DNA of 64,000 nucleotides from Nonomuraea turcica (GCF_030718205.1 NZ_JAUZQF010000018.1:186001-250000); one strand, 5' to 3'; shown: positions 1 to 8,483, numbered from the stretch's first letter. The notes: generated from the letters alone by a model not told the origin. Translations and numbers: made by a program.

Positions 1-1131
1 GGCGTGCTCGTGGCGCTCGCCACCGTCGCCGTCGGCCTGCAGACTTTCTCGATCGGGCTGGTCCTCACCAACGGAGGCCCTCAGCGCTCCACAGGGACCC
101 TCGCGGGCCTCCAATACGACTTCGCCTTCAGGATGGCCGAGTTCGGCCCTGGTGCGGCCGTTGCGACGCTCACAGGTGCAGCCCTCGGCGTGCTCGGGAT
201 CGTCGCCACCGTCGTCGTCGCGGCCTCCCGGCTACGCATCACGCTCACGCCCGCCGGCGGCACTCCCGCCCCTCCCGCCCCTCAGGCCTTCGCGCGTCCG
301 GACGCCTGGCCGCAGGGCTCCGCGCCGCTGCCCGATGGATCCGCCGCCGCTGCGCCTTCCGGCTCCGGCGGCTCGGACCGGCCGCCGAAGACGGCAGGGG
401 TGGTGGTCGGGGTGGCGGCGCTGGTCCTCATCCTGGCCGTGGGGATCCTGCTGTCCTGGCCCTGGATCTCCGGCGTGCTGGGCTCGCCCGGCAGTGCGGC
501 GGGCGGGCTGCGTACGCAGGTCAACACCTGGGTGCCAGCCGTCGCCGGCGCGCTGGTGTCGGTCGGGGTGGCCTACCTGGCCGCTCTCGGGATCGGCGGT
601 CTGCGGCCGCTCGGGCGCGGGAGTGAGTGGCTGCTGCTGGTGTTCGCGCCCTGGCTGTTCGTCGGCACCGGCCCCCTCGGCGTGGCGAACTGGCAGAACA
701 TGCGCAACCTCGGCCTGGTCGACACCTTCCTCGCGCTCTTCCCGCCCCTGCTGGTGAGCGTTCCGGCCCTGCTGGTGCTCACCCTGCTGTGCAAGGGACT
801 GGCGGAGCGGAACGGCAGGGACTTCTTCAGCGGTGTCGTCCTGCCCTCGCTGCCCATGGCCGGCATCCTGGTGGGGGCCGTCGCGCTGGTGAACGCCCAG
901 GACCTGCTCTGGCCGCTGCTGGTCGCCCAGCAGCCCGGCCTGTTCACCGCGCCCGTCGCCCAGGTGAACGAGCTCGGCCGGTACGCCGTCGCCTCACCCG
1001 GCGTCGGCGTCACCACGCCGCTGCTCATGGTCGTCGTCGCGCTGGCCATCGTCGTGGCCGCTCAACTGCTCTATCTCGACCGGCTCGCCGTACGCGCAAA
1101 TGGTTCGCGGCGGCGTATCCCGGCTGCGTAA
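1..1131 (+). CDS. Sugar ABC transporter permease, 3' part (MalF/MalG-like fusion)
   Basis: The frame is open from the first base, so the 5' end lies outside the window; about 376 codons are visible. The first 80 residues look like the last helices of a MalF-type permease (GGPQRST motif, then a long C-terminal helix). An Ala/Pro/Ser-rich linker follows (about residues 85-130), then roughly six more hydrophobic segments ending in a MalG-like pattern (LPSLPMAGILVGAVALVNAQ). This suggests two permease domains of a carbohydrate importer fused in one chain. The family assignment is inferred from segment patterns; no strict EAA loop motif is obvious. The next gene starts 11 bases downstream. Confidence 0.6.
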   Translation, partial: GVLVALATVAVGLQTFSIGLVLTNGGPQRSTGTLAGLQYDFAFRMAEFGPGAAVATLTGAALGVLGIVATVVVAASRLRITLTPAGGTPAPPAPQAFARPDAWPQGSAPLPDGSAAAAPSGSGGSDRPPKTAGVVVGVAALVLILAVGILLSWPWISGVLGSPGSAAGGLRTQVNTWVPAVAGALVSVGVAYLAALGIGGLRPLGRGSEWLLLVFAPWLFVGTGPLGVANWQNMRNLGLVDTFLALFPPLLVSVPALLVLTLLCKGLAERNGRDFFSGVVLPSLPMAGILVGAVALVNAQDLLWPLLVAQQPGLFTAPVAQVNELGRYAVASPGVGVTTPLLMVVVALAIVVAAQLLYLDRLAVRANGSRRRIPAA

Positions 1132-1142
1132 GTTGGATCATT

Positions 1143-2300
1143 GTGGAAATTCGCGATCTGACTCCGGAGGACCTCGACGACGTCCTCGACATCCGGAAGC
1201 GCTCGTTCGGCCCGCTTTCGGCTGCTGACGCCGAGCGCTGGCGTCGCTCGACGATCCCCTTGCTCGGCGAGGGCCGCTATCTCGGCGCCTTCGACGGCTC
1301 CAGGCTCACGGCCGCGGCCCGGCTGCGGCAGTTCACGCAGTGGTGGCACGGCAGGCCGCAGCCGATGGCCGGGATCGCGGGGGTCACCGTCTCGCCCGAA
1401 GATCGCGGGCGCGGCGTCGGCACGCTGATCATGCGGGCCGTCATCGACCGGGCCGTGGCGCTCGGCGACGCGGTCTCCGTGCTCTACCCCGCCACCACGC
1501 CGATCTACCGGGCCCTCGGCTACGAGCACGCCGGGGCGCAGCACAACGTGCGCCTCCCGGCGGAGGCGCTGCGGCAGATCCGCCCCTCCGGGCAGGTCAA
1601 GCTGAGCAGGATGGGGGACGGCGACGCCGCCGAGGTCATCTCCGTGCTGCACCGCGTCCACGCCGCCGCCCGCGCCAGCGGTCCGGTCTCCTGGGACGAG
1701 CGCACCTGGAACCTGTGGCTCGAGGACGAGGACGACTTCCTCTACCTCGCCGACGACGGCTTCCTGATCTACCGGTGGAAGGGCGACGACATCCAGGTCG
1801 ACAACCTCGTCGCCGGATCCGCGGAGACCGCCAGGACGTTGTGGTCCCTGGTCGGCACCGCCTCCTCGATCGCGCAGCACGTCCTCGCGCCCGTGGCGCC
1901 CGACGACCCGGTGCTGTGGCTGCTGCGGGAGCGGGGCAAGGAGCACGTCAAGCAGGTGCGCTGGATGTTCAGGGTGCTCGACGTGGCCGCCGCGATCGAG
2001 CGCAGGGGATATCCGCTGCCCGTGAGCTGCGAGGCCGTCGTCACCGTGGAGGACCCCGTGCGGGGTGGCGGCACGTGGCGGCTGGAGTTCGCCGGCGGGT
2101 CCGGCGCCGCCACGCCGGTGGGGCCGTCCGGCGCCGGGGCGCCGGGCGCGGTGTTCGGCGCGAACGGCCTGGCCGCTCTGTACTGCGGGGTTCCCACGAG
2201 CACGCTGCGGCTGGCCGGGCTCATGTCCGGCGACGACCGGTACGACGAGGCCCTGGACGCCGTCTTCGCCGCCAAGCCGTACATGCTCGACTACTTCTGA
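1143..2300 (+). CDS. Eis-like GNAT N-acetyltransferase
   Basis: A 385-residue protein read from GTG at 1143 (MEIRDLTPEDLDDVL); the frame stays open far upstream but that part lies inside the preceding permease gene. The N-terminal GNAT domain has the acetyl-CoA loop V-S-P-E-D-R-G-R-G-V-G-T near residue 85. The central part is a second, degenerate GNAT domain and the C-terminus is SCP2-like, ending in MLDYF. This three-part layout, the length near 400 and the terminal aromatic residue are typical of the Eis (enhanced intracellular survival) family, whose members acetylate amines such as aminoglycosides or protein lysines. The substrate here is unknown. Confidence 0.85.
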   Translation: MEIRDLTPEDLDDVLDIRKRSFGPLSAADAERWRRSTIPLLGEGRYLGAFDGSRLTAAARLRQFTQWWHGRPQPMAGIAGVTVSPEDRGRGVGTLIMRAVIDRAVALGDAVSVLYPATTPIYRALGYEHAGAQHNVRLPAEALRQIRPSGQVKLSRMGDGDAAEVISVLHRVHAAARASGPVSWDERTWNLWLEDEDDFLYLADDGFLIYRWKGDDIQVDNLVAGSAETARTLWSLVGTASSIAQHVLAPVAPDDPVLWLLRERGKEHVKQVRWMFRVLDVAAAIERRGYPLPVSCEAVVTVEDPVRGGGTWRLEFAGGSGAATPVGPSGAGAPGAVFGANGLAALYCGVPTSTLRLAGLMSGDDRYDEALDAVFAAKPYMLDYF

Positions 2301-2307
2301 CAGGCTG

Positions 2308-2371
2308 TCCCGGGTGTGGGGTGTGCCTGTGACGGCGTGTCTCGGGTGTGGGGTGTGGCTGTGACGGCGTG
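2308..2371 (+). repeat. Two tandem copies of a 32-base repeat
   Basis: Units 2308-2339 and 2340-2371 are nearly identical (core GGGTGTGGGGTGTG then TGTGACGGCGTG), differing at two positions. They sit in the 200-base gap between the acetyltransferase gene and ruvC. A third, partial copy (GTCCCGTGTGGGGCTCGGG) follows near 2383-2402. No terminator-like hairpin is evident. Function unknown. Confidence 0.8.
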
Positions 2372-2503
2372 CCGATGGCGGCTGTCCCGTGTGGGGCTCG
2401 GGTCCAGAGGCGGTCGGCCGGGCGTTTCACGGTGCGCGGCCACCTCGGCCGGGGTAGAGTCTGGTGCCGAACAGGTGTTCGGCGGCGCGGGAGGGACAGG
2501 CCG

Positions 2504-3034
2504 GTGCGGGTGATGGGCGTCGATCCGGGGCTGACCCGGTGCGGTCTGGGCGCCGTCGAGGGGCGTCCGGGCGCGCCATTGACGCTGGTGGGCGTCGGAG
2601 TGGTCCGCACCGGCGCGGACGAGGAGCTCGGCACGCGGCTCGTCGGCATCGAGGCGGGGATCGAGCAGTGGCTCGACGACATCCGCCCCGACGCGGTGGC
2701 GGTCGAGCGGGTCTTCAGCCAGCACAACGTACGCACCGTCATGGGCACCGCCCAGGCCGCCGGCATCGCCGTGCTGTGCGCGGCCAGGCGGGGCCTGCCG
2801 GTGGCGCTGCACACCCCGTCCGAGGTCAAGGCCGCCATCACCGGCAGCGGCACCGCCGACAAGAAGCAGATCGGCGCCATGGTGACCCGCCTGCTGCGGC
2901 TGCCCGAGATGCCCAAGCCCGCCGACGCCGCCGACGCGCTCGCGCTGGCCATCTGCCACGTGTGGCGCGGCGGCGCCCAGTCCCGCCTCGCCGAGGCCCT
3001 GGCCCGGGCCACACGAAAGGACGTCAGGCGATGA
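2504..3034 (+). CDS. ruvC: Holliday junction endodeoxyribonuclease RuvC
   Basis: A 176-residue RuvC, the nuclease that resolves Holliday junctions during recombination repair. The N-terminus RVMGVDPGLTRCG carries the first catalytic Asp. The motif AVERVFSQHNVRTVM holds the next catalytic Glu, and the C-terminal KPADAADALALAICH holds the final acidic pair. GTG 2504 is preferred because a GGGAGGGA ribosome site ends about 8 bases upstream; GTG 2510 or ATG 2513 are alternatives. It is first in a ruvC-small frame-ruvA run and overlaps the next frame by ATGA. The gene yebC, often just upstream in actinobacteria, is not in this window. Confidence 0.97.
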   Translation: MRVMGVDPGLTRCGLGAVEGRPGAPLTLVGVGVVRTGADEELGTRLVGIEAGIEQWLDDIRPDAVAVERVFSQHNVRTVMGTAQAAGIAVLCAARRGLPVALHTPSEVKAAITGSGTADKKQIGAMVTRLLRLPEMPKPADAADALALAICHVWRGGAQSRLAEALARATRKDVRR

Positions 3035-3249
3035 ACGCGTCGGCCACGATGAGTCACGCGGCGAATCGCCCGTGGGCTCGCGCAGTGCGTGGTCCGCAGG
3101 GTCGCGCGGCGGGTCGTCCGTGGGCTCGCGCAGTGCGTGGTCCGCAGGGTCGTGCGGCGGGTCCCCTGCTGGATCGCGCGGTGGGCGGTCCGCTGGATCG
3201 AGTGGCGAGTCGAGTGGCGATCGTGACAGGTGTGGAGGGCAAGCTGTGA
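3031..3249 (+). CDS. Small repeat-bearing frame bridging ruvC and ruvA
   Basis: A 72-codon frame starts at ATG 3031 inside the ruvC stop (ATGA) and stops at TGA 3247-3249 inside the ruvA start (GTGA), so it exactly joins the two genes. The product would be basic and Arg/Gly/Ala/Pro rich, with the 16-residue unit RPWARAVRGPQGRAAG twice. About two thirds of third positions are G/C, lower than neighbouring genes. No family is recognised. It may be a translated coupling peptide, or repeat DNA that happens to be open. Confidence 0.4.
   Translation: MNASATMSHAANRPWARAVRGPQGRAAGRPWARAVRGPQGRAAGPLLDRAVGGPLDRVASRVAIVTGVEGKL
3067..3162 (+). repeat. Two tandem copies of a 48-base repeat
   Basis: Units 3067-3114 and 3115-3162 match at 46 of 48 bases; both differences are C-to-T. 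The length is a multiple of three, so the small frame between ruvC and ruvA stays open through both copies. A shorter degenerate copy seems to follow near 3170-3200 (GGATCGCGCGGTGGGCGGTC). Confidence 0.9.
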
Positions 3250-3866
3250 TCGCGTCGGTGGCGGGACGGGTGGCGGCGATCGCGCCGGACGGGGCGGTGA
3301 TCGAAGTCGGTGGGGTCGGCATGCTTGTCCACTGCACCCCGGGCACGCTCGCCACGCTGCGCGTCGGCGAGGCGGCCCGGCTGGCGACGTCGCTGGTGGT
3401 GCGCGAGGAGTCGCTCACCCTCTACGGCTTCGCCACCGACGACGAGCGGGCCGTGTTCGAGCTGCTGCAGACTGCCAGCGGAGTCGGGCCCAAGCTGGCA
3501 CTCGCCATGCTCGCCGTGCACACGCCCAACGCGCTGCGGGTGGCTGTGGCAGGCGCCGACCTCAAGGCGCTCACGCAGGTGCCGGGCATCGGGCAGAAGG
3601 GCGCCCAGCGCATCGTGCTGGAGCTCAAGGACCGGCTCGGGACGCCCGATGCGGCCGTCAACGCCGCGCTCAACGGAGAGCGGCGGGTGGCGGTGTGGCG
3701 GGAGCAGGTCCACTCGGGGCTGGTGGGGCTGGGCTACTCCAGCAAGGACGCCGACGAGGCGCTCGCCGCCGTGGAGCCGGACGCCGACGCCGAGCTCGCC
3801 GCCGGCCGCCAGCCCCAGGTCGCCGCTCTGCTAAAGGCGGCGCTCCGATCGCTGAGCGTGCGATGA
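3246..3866 (+). CDS. ruvA: Holliday junction branch migration protein RuvA
   Basis: A 206-residue RuvA that grips the four-way junction and recruits the RuvB motor. Residues 1-65 form the OB-fold domain (VIASVAGRVAAIAPDGAVIE). The two helix-hairpin-helix motifs appear as LLQTASGVGPKLALAML and LTQVPGIGQKGAQRIVLE. The C-terminal RuvB-contacting domain covers about residues 155-206 (GLVGLGYSSKDADEALAAV). It starts at GTG 3246, overlapping the stop of the small frame before it, which suggests translational coupling. The usual length in the family is about 200. Confidence 0.97.
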   Translation: MIASVAGRVAAIAPDGAVIEVGGVGMLVHCTPGTLATLRVGEAARLATSLVVREESLTLYGFATDDERAVFELLQTASGVGPKLALAMLAVHTPNALRVAVAGADLKALTQVPGIGQKGAQRIVLELKDRLGTPDAAVNAALNGERRVAVWREQVHSGLVGLGYSSKDADEALAAVEPDADAELAAGRQPQVAALLKAALRSLSVR

Positions 3867-4001
3867 TCGCGTTCCGGTCCTGTTCCGGTGGCGCTGTTTT
3901 CCACGTTGGCAAGGCCTCGCCCCGTCGCCGCGCGGTGAGTGCTGAGGGCCGTACGGTGAGAACTTCGGACCCTGAGGTTGGCGATCCGGTGAGGGGGTGT
4001 G

Positions 4002-5039
4002 GTGGGCGTGGGATTTGAGCGTGAGCTCGTGTCGGCCGATGCCGCGGGCGACGAGCTGCAGATCGAGGCGGCCCTGCGGCCCAAGCGGCTCGGCGAGTTC
4101 ATCGGCCAGGGCCGGGTGAGAGAGCAGCTGTCGCTCGTGCTCGAGAGCGCCCTGCGCCGGCGGCGGCCGCCCGACCATGTGCTGATGAGCGGGTCCCCGG
4201 GACTCGGCAAGACCACCCTGGCCATGATCGTCGCTGCCGAGCTGAACGCGCCGCTCCGCATCACCTCGGGCCCCGCACTGGAGCGGGCCGGCGACCTCGC
4301 CGCGATCCTGTCCACGCTGGCCGAGGGCGAGGTGCTGTTCATCGACGAGATCCACAGGATGGCCCGGCCCGCCGAGGAGATGCTCTACCTCGCCATGGAG
4401 GACTTCCGGGTCGACATCATCGTCGGCAAGGGCCCGGGCGCCACCGCCATCCCGCTCGACATCGCGCCGTTCACCCTGGTCGGCGCCACCACCCGGGCCG
4501 GGCTGCTGCCCGCCCCGCTGCGCGACAGGTTCGGCTTCACCGCCCACATGGACTTCTACGAGGCGGCCGAGCTGGAGCAGGTGCTCTACCGCTCGGCCAA
4601 GCTGCTCCGCCTCGACCTCCCCGCCGAGGGCGCCCACGAGATCGCCAGGCGCTCGCGCGGCACGCCCCGCATCGCCAACCGCCTGCTGAGACGCGTACGC
4701 GACTTCGCCGACGTCCGTGCCGACGGCGTGATCAACCGAGAGATCGCCGCCGCGGCGCTCAACCTCTACGAGGTGGACGCCGAAGGGCTCGACCGGCTCG
4801 ACCGGGCGGTGCTGGGCGTGCTGCTGAGGAAATTCGGCGGCGGCCCGGTCGGCCTGTCCACGCTCGCCGTGGCCGTGGGGGAGGAGCCGGAGACGGTCGA
4901 GGTGGTGGCCGAGCCGTTCCTCGTACGCCAAGGACTGCTGGCCAGGACGCCGCGTGGCCGGGTGGCGACCGCGGCCGCGTGGGCGCACCTCGGTATGACA
5001 CCACCACCGGATGCGTTCGGAGCGTCACTTTTCGACTGA
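4002..5039 (+). CDS. ruvB: Holliday junction DNA helicase RuvB
   Basis: The AAA+ motor of RuvAB branch migration, 345 residues. Walker A is GSPGLGKTT at about residues 64-72 and Walker B is LFIDEIHR near 107. Sensor 1 is seen as GATTRAG and the arginine finger region as LRDRFG. The C-terminal winged helix includes RKFGGGPVGLSTLA. GTG codons at 3999, 4002 and 4008 are all possible starts. The purine tract GAGGGGG at 3991-3997 is too near 3999, so 4002 or 4008 is favoured. A 135-base gap separates it from ruvA, so it may also have its own promoter. Confidence 0.96.
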   Translation: MGVGFERELVSADAAGDELQIEAALRPKRLGEFIGQGRVREQLSLVLESALRRRRPPDHVLMSGSPGLGKTTLAMIVAAELNAPLRITSGPALERAGDLAAILSTLAEGEVLFIDEIHRMARPAEEMLYLAMEDFRVDIIVGKGPGATAIPLDIAPFTLVGATTRAGLLPAPLRDRFGFTAHMDFYEAAELEQVLYRSAKLLRLDLPAEGAHEIARRSRGTPRIANRLLRRVRDFADVRADGVINREIAAAALNLYEVDAEGLDRLDRAVLGVLLRKFGGGPVGLSTLAVAVGEEPETVEVVAEPFLVRQGLLARTPRGRVATAAAWAHLGMTPPPDAFGASLFD

Positions 5040-5101
5040 TCACAGAACGGTTGCAACCGTTTCAAATCGGGAACTTCCCCGCGCGCCGAAACGCTGCCTC
5101 G

Positions 5102-5131
5102 TTGCCGCGTTTCGCAACAAGCGCCTACACT
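5102..5131 (+). promoter_or_regulatory. Likely sigma-70-type promoter for yajC-secD-secF
   Basis: TTGCCG (5102-5107) and TACACT (5126-5131) are separated by 18 bases, a good match to actinomycete housekeeping promoters. They lie in the 211-base gap between ruvB and yajC, about 120 bases before the yajC start. This is a pattern match only. Confidence 0.45.
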
Positions 5132-5250
5132 CCGTGGCTTGGCTGGCTGTGTAGGCTGACGGGCTGAGCGGCGCGGCCCGACGCAACGCACGGAATTTCC
5201 GGCGCGAGGCCGGTGTCAACTTTTTGTACGGCAATGAAAGGTCGCCCCTT

Positions 5251-5631
5251 ATGGACATGGGACAACTCGGTAGCATCCTGCCGCTGATTCTTCTGGTGGT
5301 GGTGTTCTACTTCCTGCTGATCCGCCCCCAGCGCAAGCGCCAGCAAGAGGCGATCAAGATGCAAAACTCCCTGGCGCCCGGCACCCGCGTCATGACCACG
5401 ACCGGTCTGTTCGGGACCGTTGTCTCGGTGGACAATGAGGACGTCATCCTCGAGGTCTCGCCCGGCATCGAAACCCGCTGGGTGAAGGCCGCGATCGGCC
5501 GCGTCATCGCCCCCGGAGAGCCTCCGGCGGCAGGGGAGCGGGACGCGGACGAGTCCGGGGAGGACACGAACGAGTCCGAGACCAGCGCGGATCGCAACGA
5601 CGGTCAGGACACCAACACCAAGCAGTCCTGA
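5251..5631 (+). CDS. yajC: Sec translocase accessory protein YajC
   Basis: A 126-residue small membrane protein of the SecDF-YajC complex. One N-terminal transmembrane helix (LPLILLVVVFYFLLIRPQRKR) is followed by a cytoplasmic domain with the family motif LAPGTRVMTTTGLFGTVVSV. The tail from about residue 90 is acidic and low-complexity (Asp, Glu, Ser, Thr), longer than in enterobacteria but common in actinobacteria. ATG 5251 is chosen because GAAAGG lies 9 bases upstream; an in-frame extension to 5224 has no such site. It precedes secD and secF, as expected. Confidence 0.95.
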   Translation: MDMGQLGSILPLILLVVVFYFLLIRPQRKRQQEAIKMQNSLAPGTRVMTTTGLFGTVVSVDNEDVILEVSPGIETRWVKAAIGRVIAPGEPPAAGERDADESGEDTNESETSADRNDGQDTNTKQS

Positions 5632-5674
5632 CTAAGCTCTGCGACAAACCTCTATCCGAAAGAACTGACGACCA

Positions 5675-7447
5675 GTGGCCCGACCGACCAGCCGCCACAG
5701 CCGACCGGGGCGAACGCTCCTCGTGCTGCTGGCGCTCATCCTCGCCCTGGGCGGGACGATGTTCTTGCAGAAGGCGTATACGCCCAAGCTGGGACTCGAC
5801 CTCGCCGGCGGCACGACGGTGACCCTGTCCCCCGTGACGCAGAACGGTGCCTCTCCTCCCGAGGAGATCATGGACCGCGCGGTCAACATCATCCGCGACC
5901 GGGTCAACGGCACCGGCATCTCCGATGCGGAGGTCGCCAAGTCAGGCGACAACATCATCATCTCCATCCCGGGCGTCGGACAGAATGAGGCCATCCAGCT
6001 GGTCGCCACCACCGCGGAGCTGCGTTTCCGCCAGGTGCTCGCCCTGCAGGCCACGCAGATTCCGCAGGAGCTGACCACCAACGCGCCCACGCCGGCCGCC
6101 TCGCCCTCGGCTTCCGCGACGGGGTCGGCCAAGCCGTCCCAGTCGGCGGGCTCGCCGGCACCCAGCGCCTCTCCGACGGGCAAGGCCCTGTCGTCGGCGC
6201 TGACCGCGCCGACCCCGAGCGCGCAGCCGACGGCCACGCAAGCCGGCCAGAAGCAGGACAAGAAGGGCCAGAACGCCAAGGCCACGCCGACGGCGAGCCC
6301 GACCGCCCCGGCCAGCACGCCGCCCGCTGAGGACCCCAACGCCGGGATCAACACCGAGGGCATCGACCCCGCGGTGCTCAAGCAGTTCCAGGCGCTCGAC
6401 TGCGCCGACCCCAAGAAGCGCGGCCAGGGCGTCCAGGACGACCCGAAGAAGCAGTTCGCCGCCTGCGATGCCGACGGCAGCGCCAAATACGTCCTCGACG
6501 TCGCCAGGGTCGTCGGCACCGACATCGACACCGCCTCCGCGGGCATCCGCCAGGGCACCACCGAGTGGATCGTCCAGCTCGACTTCAAGAGCAAGGGCGC
6601 GGGCGAGTGGGGCAAGCTCACCACGGAGGCCTACAACTCGCAGGCGCCGCGTAACCAGGTCGCGGTCGTCCTCGACGGCGTCGTCATCACCGCGCCCAAC
6701 ATCATCAGCCCGATCCCCGGCGGCCGGGCCGAGATCACCGGCGGCTTCACCCAGGCCAGCGCCACCACGCTGGCCGACCAGCTGAAGTACGGCGCGCTGC
6801 CGCTGAAGTTCAACCGCAGCTCCGTCGACACGGTCTCCTCGACCCTGGGCCAGGACCAGCTGCGGGGCGGCCTGATCGCGGGCGTCATCGGGCTTGCGCT
6901 CGTGGTGCTCTACTGCCTGCTCTACTACCGCGGCCTGGGCATCGTGGCGGTGCTGAGCCTCGTGGTGGCCACGGTCATCACGTACACGTCGGTGGTCGTG
7001 CTCGGCCACAACGCCAACTTCCGGCTGTCGCTCCCGCACATCATCGGCTTGGTGGTCTCGATCGGCATCACCGCCGACTCCTTCATCGTCTACTTCGAAC
7101 GCATACGTGACGAAATGAAGGAAGGGCGGCGCACGCTCCGGGCGGCCGTCGAGGTGGCCTGGGTCCGTGCCCGGCGCACGATCCTGATCGCCGACGCCGT
7201 CATGTTCATCGCCGCGATCGTGCTCTACTTCCTGGCGGTGGGCGGTGTGGCCGGGTTCGCGTTCGCGATGGGCCTGACCACGCTGATCGACGTCGTGGTG
7301 GTGTTCCTGTTCACGAAGCCGTTCATCGCCATGCTGGCGAAGGTGAAGTTCTTCGCCAAGGGGCACCCGCTGTCCGGTCTCGACGCCGAGCGCATGAGCG
7401 AAGTCAGCAGCACGACCGGCCGCACGACCACTCCGCAGGAGGCCTGA
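5675..7447 (+). CDS. secD: Protein translocase subunit SecD
   Basis: A 590-residue membrane protein that uses proton-motive force to help complete protein export through SecYEG. The N-terminal helix (TLLVLLALILALGGTMF) is followed by the LGLDLAGGTTVTL motif, the large periplasmic-side domain and five C-terminal helices from about residue 400. Conserved segments ITGGFTQASATTLADQLKYGALP and GLVVSIGITADSFIVYFERIRDE are typical (each only partly quoted from longer blocks). A Pro/Ala/Ser/Thr-rich insertion occupies about residues 133-218. It starts with GTG 5675 and is one base apart from secF. Confidence 0.96.
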   Translation: MARPTSRHSRPGRTLLVLLALILALGGTMFLQKAYTPKLGLDLAGGTTVTLSPVTQNGASPPEEIMDRAVNIIRDRVNGTGISDAEVAKSGDNIIISIPGVGQNEAIQLVATTAELRFRQVLALQATQIPQELTTNAPTPAASPSASATGSAKPSQSAGSPAPSASPTGKALSSALTAPTPSAQPTATQAGQKQDKKGQNAKATPTASPTAPASTPPAEDPNAGINTEGIDPAVLKQFQALDCADPKKRGQGVQDDPKKQFAACDADGSAKYVLDVARVVGTDIDTASAGIRQGTTEWIVQLDFKSKGAGEWGKLTTEAYNSQAPRNQVAVVLDGVVITAPNIISPIPGGRAEITGGFTQASATTLADQLKYGALPLKFNRSSVDTVSSTLGQDQLRGGLIAGVIGLALVVLYCLLYYRGLGIVAVLSLVVATVITYTSVVVLGHNANFRLSLPHIIGLVVSIGITADSFIVYFERIRDEMKEGRRTLRAAVEVAWVRARRTILIADAVMFIAAIVLYFLAVGGVAGFAFAMGLTTLIDVVVVFLFTKPFIAMLAKVKFFAKGHPLSGLDAERMSEVSSTTGRTTTPQEA

Positions 7448-7448
7448 G

Positions 7449-8435
7449 ATGGGACTCGCGCGTCGCCTCTATCGCGGCGAGATCGACGTCGACTTCGTCG
7501 GCAAATGGAGGCTGTGGTACAGCCTGTCCGGCTTCCTGCTGCTCGTGTCGCTGGCCGGTCTGCTGATCAACGGCCTCAACCTGGGCGTGGAGTTCAAGGG
7601 CGGCACGGTCTACTCGTTCGAGGCCCCGACGGCCACCGTCGAGACCATCCGCGAGTCCATCCGCGAGGAGGGCGTGCACCAGGTGATCGTCCAGTCGGCC
7701 GGCGACGGCTGGCGGGTGACCACCGAGAGCCTGTCGGAGGACACCCGGGCACAGGTGCAGTCCGAGATCGCCAAGGACTTCAACACGCCGGCCGGCGAGG
7801 TCAGCATCCAGGCCATCGGTCCGTCCTGGGGCGGTGAGGTCTCCCAGCAGGCCTGGATCGGCCTGGGCGTGTTCATGGTGGCGATCATCCTGTATCTGTC
7901 GATGGCGTTCGAGCCGAAGATGGCGCTTGCCGCCATCGTCGCGCTCATCCACGACCTCGTCATCACGGCCGGCATCTACGCCTGGTCGGGGTTCGAGGTC
8001 ACGCCGGCGACGCTGCTCGGCTTCCTGACCATCCTCGGTTACTCGCTCTACGACGCGGTCGTGGTGTTCGACATGATCAAGGAGGTCACGGCCAAGCTGG
8101 GGCACACGTCGAAGATGACGTACTCGATGGCGGCCAACAACGCGCTCAACCACACGCTGATCCGGTCGCTCAACACCTCGCTGGTCGCGATCCTGCCGGT
8201 GGCGGCGATCCTGTTCATCGGCACCACGCTGCTCGGCGCGGGCACGCTGAAGGACCTGTCGCTGGCCCTGTTCGTCGGCATGATCGTCGGTACGTACTCC
8301 TCGCTCTGCGTGGCCACGCCGCTGCTGGTGACGCTGAAGGAGCGCGAGCCGAAGTACCAGGCCATCGCCAGGAGGCTCGCCTCCACGGGTGGTGGCAAGA
8401 AGGGTTCCAAAAGCGCCGCGGTAGCCAAGGGGTAG
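7449..8435 (+). CDS. secF: Protein translocase subunit SecF
   Basis: A 328-residue partner of SecD. The N-terminal helix follows a short basic start, then LGVEFKGGTVYSFE, the SecD/F family signature. Six transmembrane segments are expected; LLGFLTILGYSLYDAVVVFD and RSLNTSLVAILPVAAILFIG match conserved helices 4 and 5. The C-terminal tail is basic (GGKKGSKSAAVAKG). ATG 7449 lies one base after the secD stop and overlaps no other gene, consistent with one yajC-secD-secF transcript. A strong terminator hairpin follows. Confidence 0.96.
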   Translation: MGLARRLYRGEIDVDFVGKWRLWYSLSGFLLLVSLAGLLINGLNLGVEFKGGTVYSFEAPTATVETIRESIREEGVHQVIVQSAGDGWRVTTESLSEDTRAQVQSEIAKDFNTPAGEVSIQAIGPSWGGEVSQQAWIGLGVFMVAIILYLSMAFEPKMALAAIVALIHDLVITAGIYAWSGFEVTPATLLGFLTILGYSLYDAVVVFDMIKEVTAKLGHTSKMTYSMAANNALNHTLIRSLNTSLVAILPVAAILFIGTTLLGAGTLKDLSLALFVGMIVGTYSSLCVATPLLVTLKEREPKYQAIARRLASTGGGKKGSKSAAVAKG

Positions 8436-8451
8436 CCCGCACCGCGTAGCC

Positions 8452-8483
8452 GACGCCCCCGCCCGTGACCGGGCGGGGGCGTC
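8452..8483 (+). terminator. Terminator hairpin after secF
   Basis: A perfect 13-base stem, GACGCCCCCGCCC (8452-8464) with GGGCGGGGGCGTC (8471-8483), closes a 6-base loop 17 bases after the secF stop. There is no long T run, which is usual for actinomycete hairpin terminators. Confidence 0.85.

Noticed and set aside
627..1142. Upstream extension of the Eis-like acetyltransferase
   Set aside because: It overlaps the permease gene and reads as Arg/Ala/Gly noise; the conserved start is at 1143.
3067..3162. Possible CRISPR-like array
   Set aside because: Only two adjoining repeats, no spacers, no cas genes.
2291..3418. A 375-codon minus-strand frame with DPAD/REPT repeats over ruvC-ruvA
   Set aside because: The protein repeats come from the 48-base DNA repeat read in another frame; the frame crosses conserved genes.
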